A stretch of DNA of 64,000 nucleotides, from the NCBI RefSeq assembly GCF_038050405.1, contig NZ_CP150901.1:2356001-2420000 (forward strand), read 5' to 3'. Below the pieces are notes generated by a model. The model had not been told where the DNA came from and made no database searches. It saw only the letters and a program-made list of their open reading frames with translations. Shown here in pieces: positions 9,627-18,857 of this stretch; positions within the stretch are counted from its first letter, which is position 1; every line of letters begins with the position of its first letter. Both the position numbers and the translations under genes were made by a program. The stretch is from Paraburkholderia sp. IMGN_8 (lineage in GTDB: Bacteria; Pseudomonadota; Gammaproteobacteria; Burkholderiales; Burkholderiaceae).

Positions 9627-11936
9627 ATGAATCTTCAAGCTTTAACGAGCCGTATCGCGGGCGCGCTCTCGCTCGCCGGCATCACGCTGACAGCCGGGTC
9701 GGCTCACGCGGCACAGCCGTTCGTCGTGCAAGACATCCGGATCGAGGGACTCAAACGCATCGAACCCGGCACCCTGTTTGCCTATCTTCCTATCAAGCAA
9801 GGCGGCATGTTTAGCGACGACAAGGCTTCGGAAGCCATTCGCGCGCTGTATGCCACCGGTTTCTTCAACGAAGTACGCATCTCGACTGAAGGCAATACCG
9901 TCATCGTTCAGGTTCAGGAACGGCCGGCGGTCGGTACGATCGACTTTGCCGGTATTCACGAATTCGACAAGGAAAACCTGACCAAGGCGCTCAGTTCGGT
10001 CGGGCTGTCGCAAGGCCGTTACTACGACAAGGCGCTGGTCGACAAAGCCGAGCAGGAGTTAAAGCGCCAGTACCTGACGCGCGGCTATTACGCCGCCGAA
10101 GTGACCACCACGATCACGCCGATTGACCGCAACCGCGTGGCGGTGCTGTTCTCGGTCGCAGAAGGCCCGAGCGCGAAGATCCGCCAGATCAACTTCATCG
10201 GCAACAGCGCATTCAGCACGGACACGTTACGCGACGAAATGCAGATGTCCACGCCGAACTGGTTCTCGTGGTACACGAAGAACGACCTGTACGCGAAAGA
10301 CAAGCTGACCGGGGACCTGGAGCACATTCGCTCGTACTACCTGAACCGCGGCTATCTGGAGTTCAACTTCGAGTCGACCCAGGTATCGCTTACGCCGGAC
10401 AGGAAGGAGATGTACCTGACGGTCACGCTGCATGAAGGCGAGCCGTACACGATTTCGTCGATCAAGCTCGCAGGCAACCTGCTCGATCGCGAGAGCGAGC
10501 TAACGCAGCTGATCAAAATCAAGCCGGGCGAGCGCTTCTCCGCCGAAAAACTTCAGGCCGCCACCAAGGCCGTCGTCGACAAGCTCGGCGAGTACGGTTA
10601 TGCGTTCGCCACCGTCAACGCATTGCCGCAGATCGATCAGGAACACCACAAGGTCGACCTGACGCTGCAAGTGGACCCGAGCCGCCGTGTGTACGTGCGT
10701 CACATCAACGTGGTCGGCAACACGCGCACGCGCGATGAAGTGGTGCGCCGCGAAATGCGCCAGCTCGAAAGCTCGTGGTTCGATTCGAACCGCCTCACGC
10801 TGTCGAAAGACCGGGTCAACCGTCTCGGCTACTTCACCGATGTCGACGTCACCACGGTGCCGGTAGAAGGTTCGCCCGATCAGGTCGATGTGGACGTCAA
10901 GGTGAGCGAAAAGCCGACCGGCGCGATTACTTTGGGCGCGGGCTACTCGTCGACGGACAAGGTGGTGTTGTCAGCCGGTATCTCGCAGGACAACGTGTTC
11001 GGCTCGGGCACCAGCCTCGCCTTGAACGTGAACACCGCGAAGACCTACCGCACGCTTACTCTGACGCAAACCGATCCGTACTTCACGGTGGACGGCATCA
11101 AGCGGATCACCGACGTCTACTACCGCACGACCTACCCGCTCTATAACTACACCGATACGAGTTTCAGGATCCTCACGATCGGCGCCGACCTGAAATTCGG
11201 CATTCCGTTTTCCGAAGCCGACACCGTCTATTTCGGCCTCGGTATCGAACAGAACCGGCTGACGACGGATTCCTTGACTCCTCAGAGCTACAAGGACTAC
11301 GTGGCGGAATTCGGCCATGTGGTGAACAACGTGCCCATTACGACGGGCTGGGCCCGGGATAACCGCGACAGCGCATTGGTGCCTAGCCGGGGCTATTTCC
11401 TGCAAGGCAATGGCGAAGTCGGCACCCCGGCTGGCGGCACCGAGTACTACAAGGCGGACGTTCAGGCGCAGTATTACTATTCATTCGCGCGCGGCTTCAT
11501 TCTCGGCCTGAATCTTCAAGGCGGCTACGGCAACGGCTTCGCGGGAAAGGCGTACCCGATCTTCAAGAATTACTATGCGGGTGGCATCGGCTCGGTACGC
11601 GGCTACGATTCGGGTTCGCTCGGTCCTACCGACAAGACGACTGGCGACCCTATCGGCGGCTCGCGGATGGTCGTGGCCAATGTCGAGATGACGTTCCCGC
11701 TGCCGGGCACCGGCTGGGACCGGACACTGCGCGTCTTCACCTTCATGGATGCGGGCAACGTCTGGGGCGACGAAGGCAACAGCACAGGTGCCAACGGTTT
11801 GCGGTACAGCTACGGCGCCGGTCTCGAGTGGATCTCGCCGATCGGACCACTCAAGCTGTCTCTCGGCTTCCCGCTGATCAAACACGCCACCGACAAGTAC
11901 CAGAAATTCCAGTTTCAGATCGGCACATCGTTCTGA
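9627..11936 (+). CDS. bamA: Outer membrane protein assembly factor BamA, probable second copy
   Basis: A 769-aa Omp85 protein. The start at 9627 was chosen because it opens a clean signal peptide (MNLQALTSRIAGAL... ending SAHA before AQPFVVQDI); the open frame extends 42 codons further upstream without one. Five POTRA domains fill about residues 25-425 and a 16-strand barrel fills the rest. The barrel carries the conserved IGSVRGYDSGSLG stretch (VRGY/F loop) and ends in a Phe-terminated strand, QFQIGTSF. BamA folds proteins into the outer membrane. The essential bamA normally lies between rseP and skp/lpxD; here it stands divergent from an lptD copy, so it is probably a paralogue. Confidence 0.9.
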   Translation: MNLQALTSRIAGALSLAGITLTAGSAHAAQPFVVQDIRIEGLKRIEPGTLFAYLPIKQGGMFSDDKASEAIRALYATGFFNEVRISTEGNTVIVQVQERPAVGTIDFAGIHEFDKENLTKALSSVGLSQGRYYDKALVDKAEQELKRQYLTRGYYAAEVTTTITPIDRNRVAVLFSVAEGPSAKIRQINFIGNSAFSTDTLRDEMQMSTPNWFSWYTKNDLYAKDKLTGDLEHIRSYYLNRGYLEFNFESTQVSLTPDRKEMYLTVTLHEGEPYTISSIKLAGNLLDRESELTQLIKIKPGERFSAEKLQAATKAVVDKLGEYGYAFATVNALPQIDQEHHKVDLTLQVDPSRRVYVRHINVVGNTRTRDEVVRREMRQLESSWFDSNRLTLSKDRVNRLGYFTDVDVTTVPVEGSPDQVDVDVKVSEKPTGAITLGAGYSSTDKVVLSAGISQDNVFGSGTSLALNVNTAKTYRTLTLTQTDPYFTVDGIKRITDVYYRTTYPLYNYTDTSFRILTIGADLKFGIPFSEADTVYFGLGIEQNRLTTDSLTPQSYKDYVAEFGHVVNNVPITTGWARDNRDSALVPSRGYFLQGNGEVGTPAGGTEYYKADVQAQYYYSFARGFILGLNLQGGYGNGFAGKAYPIFKNYYAGGIGSVRGYDSGSLGPTDKTTGDPIGGSRMVVANVEMTFPLPGTGWDRTLRVFTFMDAGNVWGDEGNSTGANGLRYSYGAGLEWISPIGPLKLSLGFPLIKHATDKYQKFQFQIGTSF

Positions 11937-11944
11937 TCGTGAAC

Positions 11945-11974
11945 GCCCGCGGTCATTGCATGAATACCGCGGGC
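11945..11974 (+). terminator. Hairpin just after bamA
   Basis: A perfect 9-bp GC-rich inverted repeat, GCCCGCGGT (11945-11953) and ACCGCGGGC (11966-11974), with a 12-base loop, begins 9 bases after the bamA stop. No T-run follows, so it could be an mRNA 3' end stabiliser or a weak terminator rather than a classical intrinsic terminator. Confidence 0.55.
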
Positions 11975-12276
11975 ATGACACACACCAACGCGCCATCCGG
12001 TCGCGTTGTCAGGTGCCCACCGGGCCTGAATCGGTTCGCAACCCGTTCAAAGCTCCGCATCTTCGCCCTCCTGCTCCGACTTCACAAAGTCTCCTCAATT
12101 TCGCCATTGTTGCTCCGACATTAATACATATCATTCGCTCATCATCAGCGCGACCGCGTACGGTCCGCTTTCCGAGTTCGATATGTCGTTCCAAAGCAGC
12201 GGATGGTTGAAATGGCTGAACGTGAACGTCGCACAGACTGCAACCGTCGATTCCGGTTGGGGGGTAACGCAGATTT
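11975..12276. other. Gene-free stretch upstream of the atypical regulator
   Basis: Apart from the hairpin after bamA, this stretch shows no convincing gene. It contains an AT-richer patch around 12110-12140 that could be a promoter, and a G-rich run (GGGGGG at about 12259) that may serve as the ribosome site for the gene at 12277. Confidence 0.4.
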
Positions 12277-13056
12277 ATGACTATTAACCTTCTTGTAGTC
12301 GAACCGGACCAATCAGTCCGGGATCAGTTGCGCTTTCACCTTCATAAGAACCAGATCGCGCTCTCTGTACTGTATAGCGCGGCTCAGCTTGTCAGCCGGG
12401 TGGAACTGGAGTGTCCGTCAGCGATTCTATTGCGCGCCGAGCAGCCGATGATCGAGGCGCGAGAGGCGCTCCGACAACTGCGGTTAGCGGGCTACGACAT
12501 GCCCATATTCGTACAAAGCACCTCCGACGAGATCGTCGACAAAATCGTCGCTTTCGAATTGGGTGCGGACGACTATATCGTCGACCCCGTCGATCCGCAC
12601 GAATTGACCGCCAGGATCAAGCGCGCCGTGCAACGCTGCAACCGGACGCTTTGCGACGCACCGGAAATTCGTGAGAAGGTTTCGTTCGGCAGTTACCAGA
12701 TAGACTTCGCTACGCGACGGCTGCTCAAGAACGGCTGCGAAATCTCGCTGCGATCCGGCGAGTTTGCCTTACTCAAGCTGTTCGCAAGCAACCCGATGCG
12801 AATATTGACGCGCTCGATGGTCAACAGCCAGCTAGGAAGGGCTGAGAGCCAGAAGGCCAGTCTGGATGTTGCGGTCTGCCGCTTGCGCGGCGTGATAGAG
12901 GCAGATCCGTCCGCCCCCAAGTTCATTCAGACCTTGCGCGGACGAGGCTATATGTTCGTACCATCGCCAGAGTCGCCACCCGCGCATGGGGCGCGCGAAA
13001 GTGCGAGTTTTGCCGGTCACAGGGAGTTTGGCGAACGAGGCACTGGGGCCGTATGA
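12277..13056 (+). CDS. OmpR-family regulator with a degenerate, non-phosphorylatable receiver
   Basis: A 259-aa protein with an N-terminal CheY-like fold (about 1-120) and a C-terminal OmpR/PhoB winged helix (about 135-232, ending FIQTLRGRGYMFVP). The receiver has lost its chemistry. The acidic pair after beta-1 reads VVEPDQ instead of VVDDD, the phospho-acceptor position reads ILLRAEQP instead of LLDxxLP (Asp to Arg), and the conserved Lys reads YIVDPVDP instead of YxxKP (Lys to Asp). It should therefore act independently of phosphorylation. No kinase gene adjoins it. Targets are unknown; the bamA copy is the upstream neighbour, 340 bases away. Confidence 0.85.
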   Translation: MTINLLVVEPDQSVRDQLRFHLHKNQIALSVLYSAAQLVSRVELECPSAILLRAEQPMIEAREALRQLRLAGYDMPIFVQSTSDEIVDKIVAFELGADDYIVDPVDPHELTARIKRAVQRCNRTLCDAPEIREKVSFGSYQIDFATRRLLKNGCEISLRSGEFALLKLFASNPMRILTRSMVNSQLGRAESQKASLDVAVCRLRGVIEADPSAPKFIQTLRGRGYMFVPSPESPPAHGARESASFAGHREFGERGTGAV

Positions 13057-13198
13057 CGACCGGGTCGATATGAAGAGCGATTGATTTGCAACTCGCGTCG
13101 TGGGACAGGCGTAACGCTCACGCTGCACGATGGAAGATACTGAAAGATTCCCGCGAACGGGATCGCACGGCACTTTGCGTGCTTGCCGCCATGCGGCG

Positions 13199-13519
13199 CT
13201 ATTTTCGATCTTCCGCCACCGCTAGCTGCATGATAGGCAACGTCATCGCGGCGTCGATCACGTCGACATAGTCGTCATACAGGTCACTGGTTGCCGCCAG
13301 CAGGCCACCGAACCCGTAGTGGAAATCCGCCGGAACGATCGGCCTGAACCCCGCGGCATAGTGGGCCCGTGACGCGCACCCGCTCAGATCATCTGCGCCA
13401 CCCGCGGGAACGCGGCCATTGCCGTGTGTGAAAGCATTTATACCCTCCAATCGCAAACCATGGCGGATCGAAGGGCAGCAGATCGCTGCCACGGCCAGAA
13501 CGAGTATGAGGATGCGCAT
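13199..13519 (-). CDS. Hypothetical exported protein, 106 aa
   Basis: Begins MRILILVLAVAAICC, a short hydrophobic leader compatible with a signal peptide; the ICC could also be read as a poor lipobox. The rest is small, with SGCASRAHYAAGF and a C-terminal TLPIMQLAVAEDRK. I do not recognise a family. The ribosome site is weak. It stands alone between a regulator and another small unknown gene on the same strand. Confidence 0.5.
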   Translation of the reverse strand: MRILILVLAVAAICCPSIRHGLRLEGINAFTHGNGRVPAGGADDLSGCASRAHYAAGFRPIVPADFHYGFGGLLAATSDLYDDYVDVIDAAMTLPIMQLAVAEDRK

Positions 13520-13641
13520 AAAAGAAACACCGAAATTTAAGTCTGCCAGTCAGACAGACATAGGATACCGAAGTTTTTTGGTTGAATTACAATCCCTTTC
13601 CGCCGAACTGAAATACCTGCGACAGTGAGATTCAACAGCGC

Positions 13642-14004
13642 TCAAGCGCGCCGCAGACGCACGCGGCCCGCAGGCGTAGCGGGGTCGTCCGTCAGGGTGT
13701 GGCGCAGACCGTTGCGATGCGTACGCACGCGCTCCTTGATCTCGGCCTCGGTCGCGGCGCCTCGCACGGCAATGCAAGAGTACTCACCGTTGCGGTCGAT
13801 CCACTCGACGATCCGGCAGCACTCGCCCCACGGTTGCATGAGCGGCGCAGATACGCGGCAGCCGCATATCTTCACGACGTCCGTCACCCGTGCTGCGCTA
13901 ACGCCGCTTTCCGCCTTGCAGCGGGCTCTGTCAGCGGTGACTGTCTTTCGGCCGGGCCGGAAACCGCGCGACACGGCACGGTTCACAGGTGAGGAAACTT
14001 GCAT
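13642..14004 (-). CDS. Hypothetical cysteine-containing protein, 120 aa
   Basis: The ATG at 14004 follows GGAG with 7-base spacing; the open frame runs 23 codons further but that part looks unconvincing. The protein is basic and has Cys residues in KICGCR and GECCRIVEWIDRNGEYSC, which could bind a metal or form disulfides. The spacing matches no motif I know. No signal peptide or membrane segment is seen. Confidence 0.45.
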   Translation of the reverse strand: MQVSSPVNRAVSRGFRPGRKTVTADRARCKAESGVSAARVTDVVKICGCRVSAPLMQPWGECCRIVEWIDRNGEYSCIAVRGAATEAEIKERVRTHRNGLRHTLTDDPATPAGRVRLRRA

Positions 14005-14254
14005 GAGATTGCTCCACTGACGGAACTGACCACCGGATATGGCCTCTTGGTCAGGCCACCGTAAAAATGCCACGCCATCTTATCTAGGCAACGCGCAGAC
14101 ACAACGAAGAAAGGATGGAGAAGTTGTGGAGATTCGTCGGCAACGGTGGATTGACGCGGCATTCATCTAGAATTCAGCCATGCAAAGTGAAACTATCCGT
14201 ACTCGTCCGAGCCACCCTTTCGGGGTCTTTCTCTCCCACGCGCGGCAGCGGCGA

Positions 14255-15899
14255 ATGAAGATGCGCTTTGGCATTACCTGGAAAATGTTCCTCGCGGTAT
14301 TAGTCGCTTGCCTGGCGATTTCTTTAACGATGGGCTACGCCGTGCGCGTGAGCTTCGAAAACGGTTTCCTGCACTACGTTCGGGAGCGCAACGCCGGGCG
14401 CATCAAAGCCGTCATGGCGAAGGTGACGAGTGAATACGCCGCTCGCGGTAACTGGAATTTCCTGCGCGAGCATCCCGACGCCATGGCTCGCGCTGCTGGA
14501 CGGTGCCGCACACGACGCCCTGCGCGAAGAGCAGGCCACAGCGCAACTGGGCAAGCCGCCGGCCTGGCGAACCTTTCCCGGGAGCGGAAGCGTTCAGCAA
14601 CTGCTCGGACCGCTCTCGGGCCCGTCCGAAGGACCGCACTGGGGCATGCGCCTGCCGCCGGCGCCGCCGTCCAATCCCGGCATCACGATAGAGCGTGACC
14701 GTGTGTCAGCAAGCGGTGTCGTGGGCGGCGACAGTAGCTATGACCGGCCGCTCCCTCCAGCCCCTTCGTCCCTGTCGCATGACGGCATGATTCGTAACAC
14801 TTCACCCGAGGGGCCGCCCGTCACACTCTACGACGCCAGCCACGAACTCGTGGCGAGCAACGGCCAGCCTCCGCCACCCGGCAGCGCGATGAGACCCGTT
14901 GTCTACAACGGCAAGGTAGTGGGCTGGCTCGCCGCGACCGGGCCCGACACCCTTTCGGACGCCGCCGACATCGCCTTCCAGGCGCAGCAGCAGCGCGCGA
15001 CCCTGGAGATCGCGGGCGTTGCTGTCGTGCTCGCGGCGCTAGTCGCGCTGATACTTGCGCGCATCGTTCTCGCCCCGGTCAAGCGTTTGATGAATGCGAC
15101 CCATCGCCTTGCTGGCGGAGACTACACGGCGCGGGTGCCCGCCGGCAGACGCGACGAGCTTGGCCGGCTTGCGTGCGACTTCAACGTATTGGCCGATTCG
15201 CTGCATAAAGCCGAGCGCTCCCGGCGCGATTTCATTGCGGATATTTCACACGAGTTGCGCACGCCGCTCGCCGTGCTCCGCGGCGAGCTGGAAGCGATAG
15301 AAGACGGTGTGCATGTGTTCGACCACGATTCGCTCGCTTCACTGCAAACCGAAGTGAACATGCTCAACAAGCTCATAGAGGATTTATACGAGCTTTCTCT
15401 GAGCGACGTCGGCGCACTCAGTTATCGCAAAACGCCAACTCATGTCGGGCAACTGGCGCGAGCTTCGATCGAGGCCATGCGGGAGTCGTTCAAGGCGAAA
15501 CGAATTGAACTCGACCTGACCTGTATGCCGGCAATCGCCAACACCACTTTCGCGGTCGATCCCGCGCGTTTCGTACAACTGCTGAAAAATCTGCTGCAAA
15601 ATTCGTTGCGTTATACCGATCCGGACGGCCAGGTGCGCGTGTCGCTTTCGCAGAGCGCCAGCGGTTGGCAACTTGACGTGCAGGACTCGCTGCCCGGTGT
15701 GCCCGAGGCCGCGCTCGGGCATCTGTTCGACCGCTTCTATCGCGTGGACGAATCACGCAGCCGCCAGAACGGCGGCGCGGGCCTGGGCCTCTCGCTGTGC
15801 CACGCCATTGTGACGGCGCATGGCGGCACGATCGACGCCAAGGCCTCGCCTCTAGGCGGCGTCTGGATCACTGCCCGCTTTCCGCCGGAAGGAGACTGA
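14255..15899 (+). pseudogene. baeS: BaeS-like sensor histidine kinase, reading frame broken by a +1 shift
   Basis: The start of the gene (MKMRFGITWKMFLAVLVAC, transmembrane helix, sensor) is in one frame up to REHPDA. The continuation (WLALLDGAAHDALREE) is in the next frame, and the switch occurs at about 14480-14484 where one base appears to be extra. Joined, the protein has the order of BaeS: TM1, periplasmic domain with a Pro-rich loop (LPPAPPS), TM2 near 15010-15080, HAMP, HisKA with the phospho-His in ISHELRTP, and HATPase with N and G boxes. In E. coli BaeS senses envelope stress. The gene ends 4 bases before the matching regulator. The shift may be a real mutation or a sequence error. 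Confidence 0.75.
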
Positions 15900-15903
15900 C
15901 ATC

Positions 15904-16602
15904 ATGACCGAAGGGCGCCCTTCGCACATCCTGATCGTCGAGGATGAGCCCAAGCTTGCCGCCGTGCTCGAAGATTATTTGCACCTCGAGGGTTTCATCA
16001 CCACGATCCTCGACGACGGCCATCACGTGATGCCATTCATTCGCTCAACGCCGCCAGCGCTGATGCTGCTCGACCTCATGCTGCCCGGGCGCAGCGGCAT
16101 GGACATTTGCCGCGAGCTACGGCAATTTTCGGCATTGCCCGTCATTATCCTGACCGCGCGTATCGACGAAATCGACCGCCTGCTGGGTCTCGAGATCGGT
16201 GCCGACGACTACGTCTGCAAACCATTCAGTCCGCGCGAAGTGGTTGCGCGCGTCAAGGCGATCCTGCGCCGTGCGATGCCTGCCGCCCCCGCTGCCGACG
16301 GTTTGCCCCAGGCGCCACGCGGTCTAGAAGTCGACGAGCAGTTTCATCTTGCTTTACTCGACGGCAAGGAGCTCAAGCTCACGCCTCTTGAATTGCGGCT
16401 CCTTGCACTACTGATGAAATCGCCGGGACGCATTTTTTCTCGCGACTACCTGCTGAGCCACCTCTACGCGGATCACCGGGTGGTCACCGACCGCACCGTC
16501 GACAGCCATATCAAGAACCTGCGCCGCAAGCTGCAGGGAGCACGGCCGGACAGCGAACCGATCGCGTCCGTATATGGCGTAGGCTACCGTTTGGAAATCT
16601 GA
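15904..16602 (+). CDS. baeR: Two-component response regulator, BaeR-like (OmpR family)
   Basis: A 232-aa OmpR-type regulator. The receiver is intact: VEDEP acidic residues, phospho-acceptor Asp in LLDLMLPG and Lys in YVCKPFSPREVVARVKAILRR. The stretch EIDRLLGLEIGADDY is strongly BaeR-like. The C-terminal winged helix ends SVYGVGYRLEI. It follows the frameshifted BaeS-like kinase with a 4-base gap and shares its operon. BaeR homologues control efflux pumps and envelope-stress genes; no such pump lies in this window. Confidence 0.9.
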   Translation: MTEGRPSHILIVEDEPKLAAVLEDYLHLEGFITTILDDGHHVMPFIRSTPPALMLLDLMLPGRSGMDICRELRQFSALPVIILTARIDEIDRLLGLEIGADDYVCKPFSPREVVARVKAILRRAMPAAPAADGLPQAPRGLEVDEQFHLALLDGKELKLTPLELRLLALLMKSPGRIFSRDYLLSHLYADHRVVTDRTVDSHIKNLRRKLQGARPDSEPIASVYGVGYRLEI

Positions 16603-16658
16603 TCGATACGACCGGATGAGTCAATGCCGTCCTCATCTGGCGCGAGCCATGTTCCCAT

Positions 16659-17603
16659 TCAGGTCGCCTGGCCCGCCGCCGCTGTTGGCTCAGGCGGCGG
16701 ACTCCATTGCGCGAATTCCTCGCTCAGAAAGTCGACGCACACCCGCACCTTTGCCGATTGCGCGAGACGCGCCGGATACACCGCCCACAGGTTCGCGGGT
16801 TGCGTCACGTCCGGAAGTATCTGCTGCAACTGCCCGCTTTCGAGCAGCGGCCGCACGTCCCACATCGAGCGCAGCACGATACCGCGGCCGGCCAACGCCC
16901 ATTGCACGGCCACTTCGCCGTGATTGGTGGACAACGGCCCGGTGACCTTGATCGACACTGTTTCGCCACGCGCTGTTAAACGCCAGAGACCGAATGGATG
17001 ATCGCGCTCCTTGATCGCCAGACACGCATGCGACGACAGATCGGCGAGTTGCCGCGGCGCGCCGTACCGCGCGAGGTACTCGGGCGACGCGCACAATACC
17101 CGATGATTCGATGCGAGCCGCTTCGCGATCAGATGCGAGGCAATTTCGTCGCCGATCCGGATATCGAGGTCGAAGCCCTCGGCGCCCACGTCGACGAGGC
17201 GGTCGAACAGATCGAGCCGCACGCTCAGCTGCGGAAACCGGTCCGAGAAACGGGCGAGCGCGGGCGCCACGTAGCGGCGGCCAAAGCCGAAGCTGCTGGA
17301 GATACGCAACTTGCCGCCCGGAATGCGGCGGGTGGTGGAGACGTCTTCCACGAGCTGCTCGACGTCGTCGAGAATTTTTTCGGCCCATGTGTAGACCCGC
17401 TCACCCGCTTCCGTGATCGCGACTCGCCGCGTGGAACGGTGCAACAGCTTCGTGCCGAGCGTAGTCTCGAGCACATTGATTCTTTTGCTGACGTACGCCG
17501 CCGAGACTGACAAAGCCTCGGCCGCCGCGCTGAAACTCGATTTGCGCGCCACTTCGCAAAACACGCGCAAATCGCCGAGATCGGGTGATGGGACGGTGTT
17601 CAT
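16659..17603 (-). CDS. dmlR: LysR family regulator, DmlR-like
   Basis: A 314-aa LysR-type regulator with an N-terminal HTH (about 5-65, FSAAAEALSVSAAYVSKRI) and a periplasmic-binding-like effector domain. The start at 17603 was preferred over an upstream frame extension that lacks the family N-terminus. It is divergent from the D-malate/tartrate dehydrogenase gene with 136 bases between them, the same arrangement as dmlR-dmlA in E. coli, where DmlR activates dmlA when D-malate is present. A near-perfect palindrome lies in the shared region. Confidence 0.85.
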   Translation of the reverse strand: MNTVPSPDLGDLRVFCEVARKSSFSAAAEALSVSAAYVSKRINVLETTLGTKLLHRSTRRVAITEAGERVYTWAEKILDDVEQLVEDVSTTRRIPGGKLRISSSFGFGRRYVAPALARFSDRFPQLSVRLDLFDRLVDVGAEGFDLDIRIGDEIASHLIAKRLASNHRVLCASPEYLARYGAPRQLADLSSHACLAIKERDHPFGLWRLTARGETVSIKVTGPLSTNHGEVAVQWALAGRGIVLRSMWDVRPLLESGQLQQILPDVTQPANLWAVYPARLAQSAKVRVCVDFLSEEFAQWSPPPEPTAAAGQAT

Positions 17604-17627
17604 AGGTCGTTTATTTGCACATGCGTT

Positions 17628-17646
17628 TGTACACGAATCGTGCACA
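17628..17646. promoter_or_regulatory. Candidate LysR (DmlR) operator
   Basis: An inverted repeat with 9-base arms, TGTACACGA and TCGTGCACA around one central base, matches at 8 of 9 positions. It lies in the divergent dmlR-dmlA region, 25 bases from the dmlR start, and has the size and place expected of a LysR recognition site. Function is inferred. Confidence 0.6.
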
Positions 17647-17739
17647 GTGGCTTAACTAAAGTGACCATTTTAAGCTTAATTGGCAGGAATAAAATAACCG
17701 CTATCGAAACGTCGAAAGTCCCATTGGAGGAGCAGGAAC

Positions 17740-18822
17740 ATGTCGAAGAAATATCGGATCGCAGTCATCCCCGGCGACGGCATCGGTGTCGAAGTCATGC
17801 CGGAAGCCGTCCGCGTGCTGGACATCGTCGGTAAGCGCTTTGGCATCGAACTGGAATACCAGCACATCGAATGGGCGAGCTGCGAGTACTACGCGAAGCA
17901 CGGCAAGATGATGCCGGACGACTGGAAGGCCCAGTTGCAATCCGCCGACGCGATTCTGTTCGGCGCGGTCGGCTGGCCTGACACGGTGCCCGACCACATC
18001 TCGCTGTGGGGCTCGCTCTTGAAGTTCCGGCGCGAATTCGATCAGTACATCAACCTGCGCCCTGCACGTCTGTTTGCCGGCGTGCCTTCGCCGCTCGCGG
18101 GGCGCAAGGCCGGCGACATCGATTTCTGGATCGTGCGCGAGAACACCGAGGGCGAGTATTCGTCGGTGGGCGGCGTGATGTTCGAAGGCACCGAGCGCGA
18201 ATTCGTGTTGCAGGAGTCCGTGTTCACGCGGCACGGCAGCGAGCGCGTGCTGAAGTTCGCGTTCGATCTCGCGCAAAGGCGCGAGCGCAAGAAGATCACC
18301 GTCGCGACGAAGAGCAATGGCATCGCGATCAGCATGCCGTGGTGGGACAAATGCGCGGCAGGCATCGCGGCGCAATACCCGGATGTGGCATGGGACAAGC
18401 AGCACATCGACATTCTCTGCGCGCGTTTCGTGCTGAACCCGGACCGCTTCGACGTGGTCGTGGCGACCAATCTGTTCGGCGACATCCTGTCCGATCTCGG
18501 TCCGGCCTGTACCGGCACGATCGGCCTCGCGCCCTCGGGCAACCTGAATCCCGATCGCAAGTTTCCCTCGCTGTTCGAACCGGTGCACGGCTCGGCGCCT
18601 GATATCGCCGGCAAGAACATCGCCAATCCGATCGCGATGATCTGGTCGGCCGCGATGATGCTCGACTTCCTCGGCAATCACGAAGGCCGCGAACGCGAGG
18701 CGCACGACGCGATTCTGGCGGCGATCGAAGCGACGCTGATCGAAGGTCCGCATACCGGCGATCTCGGCGGCAAGGCGAGCACGGCCGAGGTCGGCCAGGC
18801 GATCGCGGCGAAACTGGCTTAA
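17740..18822 (+). CDS. dmlA: D-malate / tartrate dehydrogenase (decarboxylating)
   Basis: A 360-aa member of the isocitrate/isopropylmalate dehydrogenase family. It opens with AVIPGDGIGVEVMPEAVRVL, and RENTEGEYSSVGG is the substrate-specificity helix region typical of tartrate dehydrogenase/D-malate dehydrogenase (YeaU/DmlA). Catalytic Lys and Asp residues lie in VATKSNGI and NLFGDILSDLG. It oxidises and decarboxylates D-malate to pyruvate using NAD, with Mg or Mn. A strong GGAGG ribosome site precedes it. The GabD-like gene follows after 35 bases, so the two probably share an mRNA. Confidence 0.92.
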   Translation: MSKKYRIAVIPGDGIGVEVMPEAVRVLDIVGKRFGIELEYQHIEWASCEYYAKHGKMMPDDWKAQLQSADAILFGAVGWPDTVPDHISLWGSLLKFRREFDQYINLRPARLFAGVPSPLAGRKAGDIDFWIVRENTEGEYSSVGGVMFEGTEREFVLQESVFTRHGSERVLKFAFDLAQRRERKKITVATKSNGIAISMPWWDKCAAGIAAQYPDVAWDKQHIDILCARFVLNPDRFDVVVATNLFGDILSDLGPACTGTIGLAPSGNLNPDRKFPSLFEPVHGSAPDIAGKNIANPIAMIWSAAMMLDFLGNHEGREREAHDAILAAIEATLIEGPHTGDLGGKASTAEVGQAIAAKLA

Positions 18823-18857
18823 GCGAAGTTGAGCAAAGGGCAATCAAGGGGAACCGT

